From Cohnella endophytica (lineage in GTDB: Bacteria > Bacillota > Bacilli > Paenibacillales > Paenibacillaceae): a stretch of 64,000 nt of DNA. Below, in pieces: positions 43,017-52,466 of the stretch. The stretch is from positions 220,026 through 284,025 of the forward strand of contig NZ_RBZM01000010.1 of assembly GCF_003628305.1 (NCBI RefSeq), read 5' to 3'. The position numbers and the translations under genes are program-made. The notes under the pieces are model-generated. The model did no database searches. It saw only the letters and a program-made list of their open reading frames with translations, and was not told where the DNA came from. Numbering within the stretch: position 1 is the first letter of the stretch; each line of letters opens with the position of its first letter.

Positions 43017-43412
43017 TTGGAGAAGAAGAAGTTATTAATCGTAGATGATCAAGTGGGCATCCGGATTTTGCTATTGGAAGTGTTCGCGACGGAAGGTTAC
43101 GATACTTTCCAGGCGGCGAATGGCAAAGCAGCTCTTGAAATCGTAAGAAGCCATCGTCCGGACTTGGTTTTGCTGGACATGAAGATTCCCGGAATGGACG
43201 GATTGGAAATACTGAAGCAGATCAAAGAATACGATCGCAACATTAAAGTCATCATGATGACCGCTTATGGCGAGCTGGATATGATCAAAGAAGCGACCGA
43301 TCTCGGCGCGCTCATGCATTTTACGAAACCGTTCGATATCGACGAGATGCGGCTGGCCGTTAACATGCAGATGGGCGGAGACGCGGCTTCGCGTTTCGCG
43401 ACCGGATCCTAA
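43017..43412 (+). CDS. spo0F: Spo0F, sporulation phosphorelay response regulator
   Basis: 131 residues from the TTG at 43017 (GGGGGGAT upstream). A lone receiver domain with LLIVDDQVGIRILLLEVF, phospho-Asp in DLVLLDMKIPGMDG, Thr in MMTAYGELDM and Lys in HFTKPFDIDE. No output domain. It passes phosphate from sporulation kinases to Spo0B. Position between pyrG and fbaA matches B. subtilis. Confidence 0.95.
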   Translation: MEKKKLLIVDDQVGIRILLLEVFATEGYDTFQAANGKAALEIVRSHRPDLVLLDMKIPGMDGLEILKQIKEYDRNIKVIMMTAYGELDMIKEATDLGALMHFTKPFDIDEMRLAVNMQMGGDAASRFATGS

Positions 43413-43551
43413 CCCGATAACGACTCACCGACTTGCGGTCAAGCTGGAAACACCCGTTCGGTTTACTTCGCAAAGTCATTTTGTGTTATAATAACGCAGT
43501 ATGTACGAGTCGTGAGAAATCGAATGAAAACCGCAGGAGGAATTTTACATT

Positions 43552-44406
43552 ATGCCATTAGTATCGATGACCGAATTTTTGCCACAGGCCAAAGCAGGTA
43601 AATACGCAGTCGGCCAGTTCAACATGAACAACCTGGAGTTCGCTCAAGCGATCACGGACGCGGCGATCGAAGAGAACTCTCCGTTCATCTTCGGCGTAAG
43701 CGAAGGCGCCCTGAAATACATGGGCATGGAATACACGGTTGCGATCGCGAAAGCGGCCGCCGAGAAATCCGGTCTTCCTATCGCTTTGCATCTTGACCAC
43801 GGAAGCAACTTCGATATCGCTATGAAATGTATCCGCGCGGGCTTCTCTTCCGTTATGTTCGACGGTTCGCACCATAGCTTCGAAGACAACATCCGCTTGA
43901 CCAAAGAAGTCGTTAAAGCCGCTCATGCAATGGGCGTATCCGTTGAAGGCGAGCTGGGAACGATCGGCGGCGTCGAAGACGATCTGAGCGTCGATGAAGA
44001 GCACGCTCAATTGGCGAAGCCGGAAGAAGCGATCCGTTTCTACGAAGAAACGGGCGTCGATTGCTTGGCGATCGCGGTAGGTACCGCTCACGGCATGTAT
44101 AAAGGCGAAGTGAAAATCCACTTCGATATCATTAAAGAAGTCGTCTCCAAAATTCCAGTACCGATCGTTCTGCACGGCGGTTCGGGTGTTCCGGACGAAA
44201 TGATTCGCGAAGCGATTCTTTCCGGAGCCGGCAAAATCAACGTCAACACGGAAAACCAAGTTGCTTGCACGGCGGCTATCCGCCAAGTTCTCGCTAAAGA
44301 CGCGGACGTTATCGATCCTCGTAAATACTTGACGCCTGCACGCAACGCGATGAAAGCAGTCGTACAAGAAAAAATCCGTTTGTTCGGAAGCAGCAACAAA
44401 GCTTAA
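43552..44406 (+). CDS. fbaA: Class II fructose-1,6-bisphosphate aldolase
   Basis: 284 residues. Zinc/catalytic motifs LHLDHGSNFD, VMFDGSHHSFEDN, GTAHGMYKG and VLHGGSGVPDEMI are intact. Cleaves fructose-1,6-bisphosphate in glycolysis. GGAGGAATTT ribosome binding site; TATAAT at 43487-43492 with an extended TG likely forms its promoter. Neighbours follow the B. subtilis order. Confidence 0.97.
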   Translation: MPLVSMTEFLPQAKAGKYAVGQFNMNNLEFAQAITDAAIEENSPFIFGVSEGALKYMGMEYTVAIAKAAAEKSGLPIALHLDHGSNFDIAMKCIRAGFSSVMFDGSHHSFEDNIRLTKEVVKAAHAMGVSVEGELGTIGGVEDDLSVDEEHAQLAKPEEAIRFYEETGVDCLAIAVGTAHGMYKGEVKIHFDIIKEVVSKIPVPIVLHGGSGVPDEMIREAILSGAGKINVNTENQVACTAAIRQVLAKDADVIDPRKYLTPARNAMKAVVQEKIRLFGSSNKA

Positions 44407-44435
44407 TCCAACTCAACATTATTTTGTATGAGATG

Positions 44436-44465
44436 CGGGAAAACGTCTTTAAAGGCGTTTTCCCG
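44436..44465 (+). terminator. Hairpin between fbaA and murA
   Basis: CGGGAAAACG (44436-44445) and CGTTTTCCCG (44456-44465) are perfect arms; no long T-run follows, so partial termination or an mRNA-end structure. Confidence 0.6.
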
Positions 44466-44525
44466 TTCCTTCATGTGCGGGTGATTTCCCTCGCCGCCAA
44501 CAACACGAGGAGGAAGACGGCATTC

Positions 44526-45776
44526 ATGGATAAATTGATGGTCCGGGGAGGCCGGCCGCTCAGAGGAACGGTCGGAATCAGCGGCGCGAAGAATAGCGCT
44601 GTCGCTCTAATTCCCGCAGCAATACTGGCTGAATCGGAAGTGAGGCTGGACAACCTTCCTCAACTCAGCGATGTGGCGGTTTATGCGGAATTGTTAGAAG
44701 AGCTAGGGGGCAAGGTAACTTGGCAGGACGATACGATGTCTATCGATCCGTCCGCCATGAGATCGGTGCCGATGCCTAATGGTAGAGTGAAGCTGCTTAG
44801 GGCTTCTTATTATTTAATGGGCGCTTTGTTAGGTAGATTCGGCGAAGCGACGATCGGACTTCCGGGAGGATGCAACTTCGAACCGCGGCCGATAGATCAA
44901 CATATTAAAGGTTTTGAGGCGTTGGGCGCGGAAGTGACCAATGACCATGGTTCCATCCGGATTCGCGCGAAAGAATTAAGGGGCGCCAAGATTTATTTGG
45001 ACGTCGTCAGCGTTGGAGCGACGATTAACATTATGTTAGCCGCTTCCAGGGCCAAAGGATTGACTTTAATCGAGAATGCGGCCAAAGAGCCCGAGATCAT
45101 CGACGTGGCTACGCTTCTCAACGCGATGGGAGCGAAGATCAAAGGCGCCGGCACCGAGACGATCCGCATCGAGGGCGTCCAGGAAATGCACGGCTGCAGA
45201 CATTCGATCATTCCCGATCGCATACAAGCCGGAACATACATGATAGCCGCCGCGGCAACTCGCGGGGATGTCCTTATCGATAATATTATTCCTAAGCACT
45301 TGGAAGCCATGACCGCCAAACTGCAGGAGATGGGCGTGCACGTGTACGAGATGGACGAGGCGATTCGCGTCGTCGGACAGTCTCTCTACGAGGCGGTCGA
45401 CGTGAAGGCGCTAGTGTATCCGGGCTTCGCCACGGATTTGCAATCGCCGATGACCAGCTTGCTGACGCAAGCTCGCGGAGTAAGCGTTCTGTCGGATTAC
45501 GTGTACAACAATCGCTTCAAACATGTGCCCGAACTAGCCCGCATGGGCGCGAACATTCGGGTGGAAGGCCGTTCCGCCATCATCGAGGGCGGACCTCTTA
45601 ACGCCGCGAAAGTACGTGCGGCCGATCTTCGCGCCGGAGCCGCTCTTGTCGTCGCGGCGCTAACCGTCGAGGACGGAACGACGGAAATCAGCGGAGTGGA
45701 ATACATTGACCGGGGTTACGAAAAGCTGGTAACCCAACTTAGCAACTTGGGCGCGGAGGTATGGCGCAACGGCTAG
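44526..45776 (+). CDS. murA: UDP-N-acetylglucosamine 1-carboxyvinyltransferase
   Basis: 416 residues. The EPSP-synthase-like fold has the conserved GISGAKNSAVALIPAAIL at the N-terminus, the PEP-binding Cys in LPGGCNFEPRPIDQH (fosfomycin-sensitive type) and GFATDLQSPM near the C-terminus. First committed step of peptidoglycan precursor synthesis. B. subtilis has a second MurA (murAB/murZ) at this position, so another copy may exist elsewhere. AGGAGG 12 bases before the ATG. Confidence 0.94.
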   Translation: MDKLMVRGGRPLRGTVGISGAKNSAVALIPAAILAESEVRLDNLPQLSDVAVYAELLEELGGKVTWQDDTMSIDPSAMRSVPMPNGRVKLLRASYYLMGALLGRFGEATIGLPGGCNFEPRPIDQHIKGFEALGAEVTNDHGSIRIRAKELRGAKIYLDVVSVGATINIMLAASRAKGLTLIENAAKEPEIIDVATLLNAMGAKIKGAGTETIRIEGVQEMHGCRHSIIPDRIQAGTYMIAAAATRGDVLIDNIIPKHLEAMTAKLQEMGVHVYEMDEAIRVVGQSLYEAVDVKALVYPGFATDLQSPMTSLLTQARGVSVLSDYVYNNRFKHVPELARMGANIRVEGRSAIIEGGPLNAAKVRAADLRAGAALVVAALTVEDGTTEISGVEYIDRGYEKLVTQLSNLGAEVWRNG

Positions 45777-45817
45777 AACGCATGCTGTCGATTTCTGAAT
45801 ACAAAGTGGGGATTCTA

Positions 45818-47146
45818 TTGACGGATTTAATGATGAACGATCTGGAAGGGTTGAAGCTAACCGAGCTGTATAAGCTTGCGAAGCAGCACCAGATCAATAA
45901 TTACGCACAGATGAAGAAAAAGGAATTGATCATCGCCATCTTGCGCGCGCAAGCGGAACGAAGCGGCTTGATGTTCATGGAAGGCGTATTGGAAGTCCTG
46001 CCGGAAGGCTTCGGATTCCTAAGGCCGATCAATTACTTGCCTAGCGCCGAGGACATCTATATCTCGGCCTCTCAGATTCGCAAGTTCGACTTGCGCACGG
46101 GTGATCTCGTCTCCGGCAAATGCCGCGCGCCGAAAGAAAGCGAACGTTATTTCGGGCTGCTTCAGGTCAACGCCGTTAACGGCGTCACTCCGGAAACGGC
46201 CGCCGAACGTCTGCATTTTCCCGCCCTCACCCCGCTATACCCGCAGAAGAAGATCAAGCTCGAAAATTCACCTACCCATCTCTCCACTCGAATCATGGAC
46301 CTTGTAGCTCCCGTAGGACTAGGACAACGCGGATTGATCGTCGCGCAGCCTAAAGCAGGCAAAACCTTGCTGTTGAAGGAAATCGCCAACAGCATTGCGA
46401 CCAATCATCCCGAGATCGATTTGTTCGTGCTCCTGATCGACGAGCGTCCGGAGGAAGTCACGGATATGCAACGTTCGGTGAAGGGCGAAGTTATCGCGTC
46501 TACGTTCGACGAGGTGCCCGAGAACCATATCAAGGTTGCCGAGCTGGTGTTGGAACGCGCGTTGCGTCTGGTCGAGCACAAGCGAGACGTCGTGATTTTG
46601 TTAGATAGCATTACGAGGCTCGCAAGAGCTTACAACTTGGTCGTTCCGCCATCCGGTCGCACGTTGTCCGGAGGTATTGATCCGGCTTCCTTCCATCGTC
46701 CGAAGCGCTTCTTCGGTTCCGCGCGCAATATCGAGGAGGGCGGAAGCCTGACGATCTTGGCTACGGCGCTCGTCGAGACGGGATCGCGTATGGACGATAT
46801 TATTTACGAAGAGTTTAAAGGTACGGGCAACATGGAGCTGCATCTTGACCGCAAGCTATCGGAACGCCGGATTTTCCCCGCGTTGGATATTCGCCGTTCG
46901 GGTACTCGCCGGGAAGAATTGCTGCTTGACCAGGAATCGTTGGATAAACTGTGGGCCATCCGCAAGAGCATGAACGATTCGATGGAGTTCGTGGAGGGCT
47001 TCCTCAAGAAGCTGGCGAATACGAAGACGAATCAGGAGTTCCTGGATTCCCTAGATACGAGCGGGTTGCCTAGCGCGCCTAGCCCGTCTTCCTCGGGATC
47101 CGGCGGAGTACGCCGTCCGACGAGAAGCAGCCCACCTAGATCATGA
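45818..47146 (+). CDS. rho: Transcription termination factor Rho
   Basis: About 442 residues if the TTG at 45818 is the start; ATGs at 45830 and 45833 are also plausible. N-terminal Rho_N helices (LKLTELYKLAKQHQI), cold-shock RNA-binding fold (GVLEVLPEGFGFLRP), Walker A AQPKAGKTLLL, Walker B VVILLDSITRLARAYN and the R/Q loops are intact. Short Ser/Pro-rich tail. Hexameric RNA helicase ending transcription. Starts after murA; followed directly by a radical SAM gene rather than rpmE. Confidence 0.95.
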   Translation: MTDLMMNDLEGLKLTELYKLAKQHQINNYAQMKKKELIIAILRAQAERSGLMFMEGVLEVLPEGFGFLRPINYLPSAEDIYISASQIRKFDLRTGDLVSGKCRAPKESERYFGLLQVNAVNGVTPETAAERLHFPALTPLYPQKKIKLENSPTHLSTRIMDLVAPVGLGQRGLIVAQPKAGKTLLLKEIANSIATNHPEIDLFVLLIDERPEEVTDMQRSVKGEVIASTFDEVPENHIKVAELVLERALRLVEHKRDVVILLDSITRLARAYNLVVPPSGRTLSGGIDPASFHRPKRFFGSARNIEEGGSLTILATALVETGSRMDDIIYEEFKGTGNMELHLDRKLSERRIFPALDIRRSGTRREELLLDQESLDKLWAIRKSMNDSMEFVEGFLKKLANTKTNQEFLDSLDTSGLPSAPSPSSSGSGGVRRPTRSSPPRS

Positions 47147-47166
47147 AGTAAAGGAGGGCTTAACCT

Positions 47167-48417
47167 ATGCATCTAGTATACGCAGACGAGCAAGGCAATG
47201 TATTCGACCATCCCGAACTATATGGTATCGCCCGCAGCGGCAACGATTTGGTGGAGCTTCTCGAAGACGAGCTCATTCCGCTGCCGTCCGGAGCGACCTT
47301 AGTCGGACTTCCTTATACGCGCCCGGTCGGAATGGATCCGGTCAGCGGGAAAATGCAAGTACTGCCCGGTTCTTATCAAGCCGTCGGAGCGCTGCTGCCG
47401 CAAGGCTTCACCCGGTTTTATGTTCCCGGTTATTCCAAGACGGACAAGACTCAGAAGTTTCCCTTGTTCGGCTATACGGCGGTCGTATGGAAGGACGGCG
47501 GCTTCTACGTAGCGGCCGGACAGAGCGACGATCCCGAGCCTTGGGACCCGGAGAACTGCGACCGCAACGAGCTGAAGCTCGAGGTCGACCGGCTGCTTGA
47601 GACCTATCCGGACAATAAGCTATATAAGCATTTATCCCATTGCGCGTTGGAGTATGAGTGCCTGACGGCTTCCAATACGTTCTTGCAGCGGCTGGAAGGC
47701 GCCGTTCCGGTATCCTTCTCGTGCAACGCGGGTTGTTATGGCTGCATCTCGGAGCAACCGGACGATAGCGGCTTCGTCGCGCCGCAAACGCGGCTGAAGT
47801 TCAAACCCGACGTCGAAGAGGTCGTCCAGATCATGCTGGAGCATCTGAAAACGCCGCAATCGATCATCAGCTTCGGCCAAGGTTGCGAAGGCGAGCCTTC
47901 GACGCAAGCGAAGACGATTATCGAGGCGATCAAGCGCGTGCGCGAGCAAACCTCGATCGGTTACATCAACATCAATACGAACGCGGGCTTGTCCGATCAT
48001 ATGCGGGCGATTACCGACGCGGGTCTCGACTTGATGCGGGTGAGCACGATCAGCGCGCTCGACGAGCATTACGACGCGTACTACAAGCCGCGCGGCTATA
48101 CGCTGAAGAACGTAGAGAAATCGCTGAAGTACGCGACGGACAAAGGCGTGTACACCTCGATTAACTACTTGGTTTTCCCGGGCGTAACAGACCGGGAAGA
48201 AGAGATCGAAGCAATGATCGAGTTCGCGCGCAGAACCGGACTCAAGCTCATTCAGATGCGCAATCTGAACATCGACCCGGATGCGTACCTGTCTCTGATC
48301 CCGCCTGCCAAGGGCGAGATCTACGGGATGAAGACGCTGCTGGACATTTATCGGCAGGAGCTTCCGGACGTCGTCATTGGCTCGTACACTCATGTTCCGC
48401 CGGTCGCTCGCCAGTGA
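47167..48417 (+). CDS. Radical SAM protein of unknown function
   Basis: 416 residues. The iron-sulphur motif is SCNAGCYGC (Cx3Cx2C) at about residue 185, preceded by a 180-residue N-terminal domain without a motif I know, and followed by the SAM-binding TIM-barrel segments FGQGCEGEPS, YININTNAG and MRVSTISA. No SPASM-type cysteine cluster at the C-terminus. AAGGAGG ribosome binding site, 20 bases after rho, so probably co-transcribed. Substrate unknown. Confidence 0.85.
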   Translation: MHLVYADEQGNVFDHPELYGIARSGNDLVELLEDELIPLPSGATLVGLPYTRPVGMDPVSGKMQVLPGSYQAVGALLPQGFTRFYVPGYSKTDKTQKFPLFGYTAVVWKDGGFYVAAGQSDDPEPWDPENCDRNELKLEVDRLLETYPDNKLYKHLSHCALEYECLTASNTFLQRLEGAVPVSFSCNAGCYGCISEQPDDSGFVAPQTRLKFKPDVEEVVQIMLEHLKTPQSIISFGQGCEGEPSTQAKTIIEAIKRVREQTSIGYININTNAGLSDHMRAITDAGLDLMRVSTISALDEHYDAYYKPRGYTLKNVEKSLKYATDKGVYTSINYLVFPGVTDREEEIEAMIEFARRTGLKLIQMRNLNIDPDAYLSLIPPAKGEIYGMKTLLDIYRQELPDVVIGSYTHVPPVARQ

Positions 48418-48482
48418 TTGCCGCACTTGAGTCTCGGAAGCAGAAGAGCAAGCCTTGATGACAGCAACGGTGCAAAACATAA

Positions 48483-48537
48483 AGCAATCGCCCTTTATTT
48501 GGCCAAGATGGTCAAGTAAAGGGCGATTGCTGTTTTT
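48483..48537. terminator. Terminator after the radical SAM gene
   Basis: Perfect 15-base arms AGCAATCGCCCTTTA (48483-48497) and complement (48517-48531), then five T. Confidence 0.95.
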
Positions 48538-48538
48538 A

Positions 48539-48700
48539 CTACAGGTTTAATCTTATTGCTCTGATCATCTCGACAGGAAGCTTCGGCGTTCGGGCGACGC
48601 CGCCAAACTCGGTCACGATGATCGGTTGTCCCTCGTAGGGGTAGCCTTCTACCGAACCCATTGCGGGCGGGGGTATTCGGCGCGGGGCAATGCAATAGCT
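48539..48700 (-). pseudogene. Remnant of a GH2 family glycoside hydrolase, C-terminal end
   Basis: In one frame the minus strand reads EGYPYEGQPIIVTEFGGVA, the typical GH2 beta-strand carrying the nucleophile Glu (TEFGG), and then directly RTPKLPVEMIRAIRLNL and a stop, which resembles the last residues of such enzymes (KxPxxxIRxIN). The roughly 60-80 residues normally between the two are missing, and everything upstream is gone. It lies just after the GH127 stop. A decayed partner enzyme with an internal deletion is the best reading. Confidence 0.6.
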
Positions 48701-48732
48701 TGCCTGCTCATGGATAATCCTCCAGTACTCGA

Positions 48733-50574
48733 TTACGATGTATAAATCGCGCCTGTTTCTTTCTCGTTGATCCAAACTTGCATCCAGCCGGGGCGCCGGT
48801 TATCCCACGAATAGTACGGAATGAACGTGGCGGGGAGACCTTCCGGATCCCGACCCCGTAGCACCGTCACGCCTCCAAGCGTGTCCGGACAATATTCGCA
48901 AGCCAGCTGCAGGTCGGGACGCAGAGTGAACGCGTCGTAGGTAAACGACGGGTTGTCCTCCTGCTCCAGACAATAGACGATCGGGCCCCTCTGTACGGCA
49001 AAGCGACCTTGGTTCGCTTCCACCTCCGGCCGCGAATGCACCGTGACCACGGCCATCTCCATCGTATACTCGATGCAATCGCCCGTTTCCCAGCACCGGT
49101 CCAGCACAAGGTATCCCCGTTCGACCGTCAGTCGTTCCTCTAGAACCGGCTCCCCGTTCAGCTTCAGACGAAAGCTTCGGCACCAGCCGGGAATACGGAG
49201 CAGGATGGGAAAAGAATGCGAATGCTCCGGCTTTACTTCGACTCGCACGCCGCCGTCCCATGGATATCCGGTCCGGGTATCCACATCCACGCGGATGCCG
49301 TCCGGAAGACGAAAGGCGACTTGGCCGCCGACGAACTGGTTGAGCGCCAGTCCCCGGTCAGTCAACGCGTACGCATATCCGCCGATGGACGGCAGGAAAC
49401 GGACCAGATTCGTCGGGCAGCAAGACGTATGGAACCATTCCACCCGGTGATGTTCCCCTTGCGAAGCGAGCGGATTGACATAGAAAAACTTGTCGCCGGA
49501 CAGCGAGATGCCGGACAGCGCGCCGTTGTACATCACGCGCTCCACGATGTCCGCATACTTGGCATCCCCGAACAGCGCGTTCATCCGCTGGTTCCAGAAC
49601 GCAAGGGCGAGCGCCGCGCACGTCTCGCAATAGGCGCTCTCGTTCGGCAAATCATAATCGTGCGTGAAGCCTTCGTTGTGCTGCGACGGCCCGATCCCTC
49701 CGGTGACGTACATGTTGCGTTCCACCGTATGCGCCCACACGTTATGGAGAGCGTCTACATAGGTCGACTCCCCCGTCTCGCGGACAATATCCGCCATTGC
49801 CGCGTAGAGGTACATCGCCCTTACCGCATGGCCCGTCACTTTCCGGATTTCCCTGACCGGTACGTCGTCCTGACAATAGGCCGGACCCCAGTCCGGCTTC
49901 TCCCAGATCGCTCCGTGTCCGTGGCCGCGACCACGCTCCTCCAGCAGCCATTGCGACAGCTTCAGATAACGTTCTTCGCCGGTCGTCCGGTACAGCTTAA
50001 CGAGGGCGAGCTCGATCTCTTCGTGGCCCTCCACCCAATGCCGTTTGTCCGGACCGAACAAGTCGCCGTAATGATCCACCAATCGGCAGGCGACGTCCAG
50101 CAGCTTTCGCTTGCCCGTCGCCTCGAAGTACGCGACGGCCGCTTCGATCAGGTGGCCGCCGTTGTACATTTCATGCTTTTCCATGTCGGTCCACTTCGAC
50201 TGCGGCGCTTGCAGCGTGTAATAGGTCGACAGATAGCCGTCCGTTTCCTGCGCCGAAGCGATAAGATCCACGATCCGGTCGATCTCGGCCTCCAGCGCCG
50301 GATCGCGGACGGTCATCAGAGAGTAGGCCGCCCCTTCCAACACCTTGTAGACGTCCGAATCGTCGTAGTACATTCCTTTGTGCTCGCCTTCGGCCGATCC
50401 GCCCGCCTTGGCGAAGTTTGCGATGCGTCCCGTCGACTCGCACTGATCCAGACAGGCCCGGAGCGTCACGCTGTTCAGCGTTTCGAGCCGCCGCTTCCAA
50501 AATCCGTCCGCCAACGCGACCTGATGGAACGGCACAGGCCGCCAGTGCGCCTGCGCCGAGATGTTTGACGTCAT
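48733..50574 (-). CDS. GH127 beta-L-arabinofuranosidase
   Basis: 613 residues from the ATG at 50574 (GGGGG seven bases upstream). The (alpha/alpha)6 barrel family DUF1680/GH127. By alignment from memory to Bifidobacterium HypBA1, the zinc site is Glu317, Cys319, Cys385 and Cys386 (YCETC and HTSCCPTN), with Cys385 the nucleophile and Glu301 (HNEGF) the acid/base. Releases beta-L-arabinofuranose from plant glycoproteins or arabinosides. No signal peptide, so it acts on imported oligosaccharides. Last intact gene of the sugar operon behind two permeases. Confidence 0.92.
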   Translation of the reverse strand: MTSNISAQAHWRPVPFHQVALADGFWKRRLETLNSVTLRACLDQCESTGRIANFAKAGGSAEGEHKGMYYDDSDVYKVLEGAAYSLMTVRDPALEAEIDRIVDLIASAQETDGYLSTYYTLQAPQSKWTDMEKHEMYNGGHLIEAAVAYFEATGKRKLLDVACRLVDHYGDLFGPDKRHWVEGHEEIELALVKLYRTTGEERYLKLSQWLLEERGRGHGHGAIWEKPDWGPAYCQDDVPVREIRKVTGHAVRAMYLYAAMADIVRETGESTYVDALHNVWAHTVERNMYVTGGIGPSQHNEGFTHDYDLPNESAYCETCAALALAFWNQRMNALFGDAKYADIVERVMYNGALSGISLSGDKFFYVNPLASQGEHHRVEWFHTSCCPTNLVRFLPSIGGYAYALTDRGLALNQFVGGQVAFRLPDGIRVDVDTRTGYPWDGGVRVEVKPEHSHSFPILLRIPGWCRSFRLKLNGEPVLEERLTVERGYLVLDRCWETGDCIEYTMEMAVVTVHSRPEVEANQGRFAVQRGPIVYCLEQEDNPSFTYDAFTLRPDLQLACEYCPDTLGGVTVLRGRDPEGLPATFIPYYSWDNRRPGWMQVWINEKETGAIYTS

Positions 50575-50604
50575 ATCCAATCCCCCTTGAATCGCTTCGC
50601 GATG

Positions 50605-51435
50605 CTATCCCTTTAACCCCGTCAGGGTAATGCCTTCCAGGAAATATTTTTGACCGATCAGAAACACGACTACGCAAGGCAGCACGACGGCGGCCGACGC
50701 GGCCATCAGCAAGTCCCATTGCGAAGTGTAGGATCCCTGAAACATCTGCAGTCCCAGCGCCAACGTAAATTTTTCGCTCGATTTCAAATAGATCAGCGGT
50801 CCGAAAAAGTCGTTCCATGCGCCCAGAAACGTAAACAGCGAAACGACGATGACGGCGGACCGGCTAAGCGGGAGAATGATGCGATAATAGATTTGGAAAA
50901 AGCCGGCGCCGTCCACGACCGCCGCTTCGTCGAAATCGCGCGGAATCGTCATGTAAAATTGCCGAAGCAGGAACACGTTGAAGATGCCCCCGCCGAAGTA
51001 GGCGGGCAAAACAAGCGGAACGTACGTATCGTAGAACCCGAGCGACTTCCATCCGAGGAACGTCGGGATCAAGGTCACGGCACCCGGCAGCATCATGCTC
51101 GACAGCAAAATTCCGAACACGAGGTTCCGCCCCTTCCATTGGATGCGCGAGAAACCGAATGCCGCGATCGTGCTGCTGACGACCGTTCCAACGACGCCGA
51201 GAACGACGATCACCGCCGTATTGACGAAGAACTTGTCGAACGGCAAAGTCGTGAGCGCACGGGTAAAATTGTCCCATTTGAACGGATGCGGAATCCAGAT
51301 TGGCGGCATGACGAAAATTTGCGACAAATCCATCAGAGCGCTGCGGACCATCCAGACCAGCGGAATGAGGAACAAGGCCGATATCGCGACGAGAAAAGCG
51401 TATCCGACGCTCAGCTTTAATGTGGAGTCTCTCAT
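50605..51435 (-). CDS. Carbohydrate ABC transporter permease (MalG type)
   Basis: 276 residues from the ATG at 51435. Six TM segments; the EAA loop reads EAAVVDGAGFFQIYYRIILPLS, which contacts the ATPase. The C-terminus FLEGITLTGLKG is typical for CUT1 permeases. ATGA overlap with the upstream permease. No ATPase gene is in the locus; a shared MsmX-type ATPase elsewhere is expected. Confidence 0.93.
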   Translation of the reverse strand: MRDSTLKLSVGYAFLVAISALFLIPLVWMVRSALMDLSQIFVMPPIWIPHPFKWDNFTRALTTLPFDKFFVNTAVIVVLGVVGTVVSSTIAAFGFSRIQWKGRNLVFGILLSSMMLPGAVTLIPTFLGWKSLGFYDTYVPLVLPAYFGGGIFNVFLLRQFYMTIPRDFDEAAVVDGAGFFQIYYRIILPLSRSAVIVVSLFTFLGAWNDFFGPLIYLKSSEKFTLALGLQMFQGSYTSQWDLLMAASAAVVLPCVVVFLIGQKYFLEGITLTGLKG

Positions 51436-52379
51436 GAACGTTCGTCCCCCTCGTAATACACCCACGATTTGGCGGTTCGAAAGACGAGCAGGGTGAAGAC
51501 CAGGATGATGGCGAACATGATCCACGCAAGGGCGGAAGCATACCCCATCTCCGTGTCCCGGAAGGCCGTCCGCCATAAATAGAACAAATAGAAAAGGCTG
51601 GCGTTGTTCGGTCCGCCTTGCGTAAGAATATACGCTTCGCTAAACACCTGGAACGAGCCGATCAGAGTCATGACCGTATTGAAAAAGAGAGTCGGGCTGA
51701 TCATCGGTATCGTGATGTGCAGAAGCTTGTGCCGCCAACCGCCTCCATCCACTTCGATGGCCTCGTAGTATTGGTCCGGAATGCCGCTTAAGCCCGCCAG
51801 GAAAATGACGACGGTACCGCCGATTCCCCATAGCGTGGTAATGACGACGGACGGAATGACGGAGCCTTCGGCGTATAGCCATTGACCCGTCGGAAGATGC
51901 AGCCAGCTCAGCGCCGTGTTGACGAGCCCCAGATCCGGGTTCAGTAGCCACATCCAGATTATGGAGGTTGCGACTGCCGGCACGATGTTTGGCAAATAGA
52001 TTATCGTCCGGAAGATCGACCTTCCTTTGACGTTCATGTTCAGCAGCAGCGCGATTGCGAACGAAATCAGAATCGTGACCGGCACCTTCAGGACAACGTA
52101 GTAGAAGGTGACGCCCAGCGATTTGGTGAACAGTTCGTCTTTACCCGAGAGCAGAACGGCATAGTGGTCGAAGCCGATGAAATTCGTCCTTGATTTGAAC
52201 ACGTTGTAGTCGGTCAAACTGAGGATGAAGCTCGCGATCATGGGTCCTGCCGTAAATAAGATAAATCCCAGCGTGGCCGGCAGCGTGAATAACAGCCCGT
52301 ACAGCAGCGCTTTCCGTTCCCTGGAACGGATCGATTTGCCCCGCGCGGGCGCTGGAGTCGAGAGGATGTCTGTTGTCAT
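51432..52379 (-). CDS. Carbohydrate ABC transporter permease (MalF type)
   Basis: 315 residues, six TM segments, EAA loop YEAIEVDGGGWRHKLLHITIP. N-terminal cytosolic stretch of about 25 residues. Pairs with the following permease (four-base overlap) to import the sugar bound by the upstream lipoprotein. GGAGGG ribosome binding site. Confidence 0.93.
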   Translation of the reverse strand: MTTDILSTPAPARGKSIRSRERKALLYGLLFTLPATLGFILFTAGPMIASFILSLTDYNVFKSRTNFIGFDHYAVLLSGKDELFTKSLGVTFYYVVLKVPVTILISFAIALLLNMNVKGRSIFRTIIYLPNIVPAVATSIIWMWLLNPDLGLVNTALSWLHLPTGQWLYAEGSVIPSVVITTLWGIGGTVVIFLAGLSGIPDQYYEAIEVDGGGWRHKLLHITIPMISPTLFFNTVMTLIGSFQVFSEAYILTQGGPNNASLFYLFYLWRTAFRDTEMGYASALAWIMFAIILVFTLLVFRTAKSWVYYEGDERS

Positions 52380-52416
52380 TTCGGCCCTCCTTGTTCGAAA
52401 GCGATGAAGGTGAACG

Positions 52417-52444
52417 GACGGCGATCATTACGATGGTCGCCGTC
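52417..52444 (-). other. Intercistronic stem-loop between binding protein and permease genes
   Basis: GACGGCGA (52417-52424) and TCGCCGTC (52437-52444) are perfect arms with a 12-base loop and no T-run. Such structures commonly keep binding-protein mRNA more abundant than that of the permeases. Confidence 0.6.
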
Positions 52445-52466
52445 TCGTCTCCCTTCCGTTTGCCGC

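Noticed and set aside
49216..50568. 450-codon open frame antisense to the GH127 gene
   Set aside because: Shadow frame; the minus-strand gene has all its zinc and catalytic residues.
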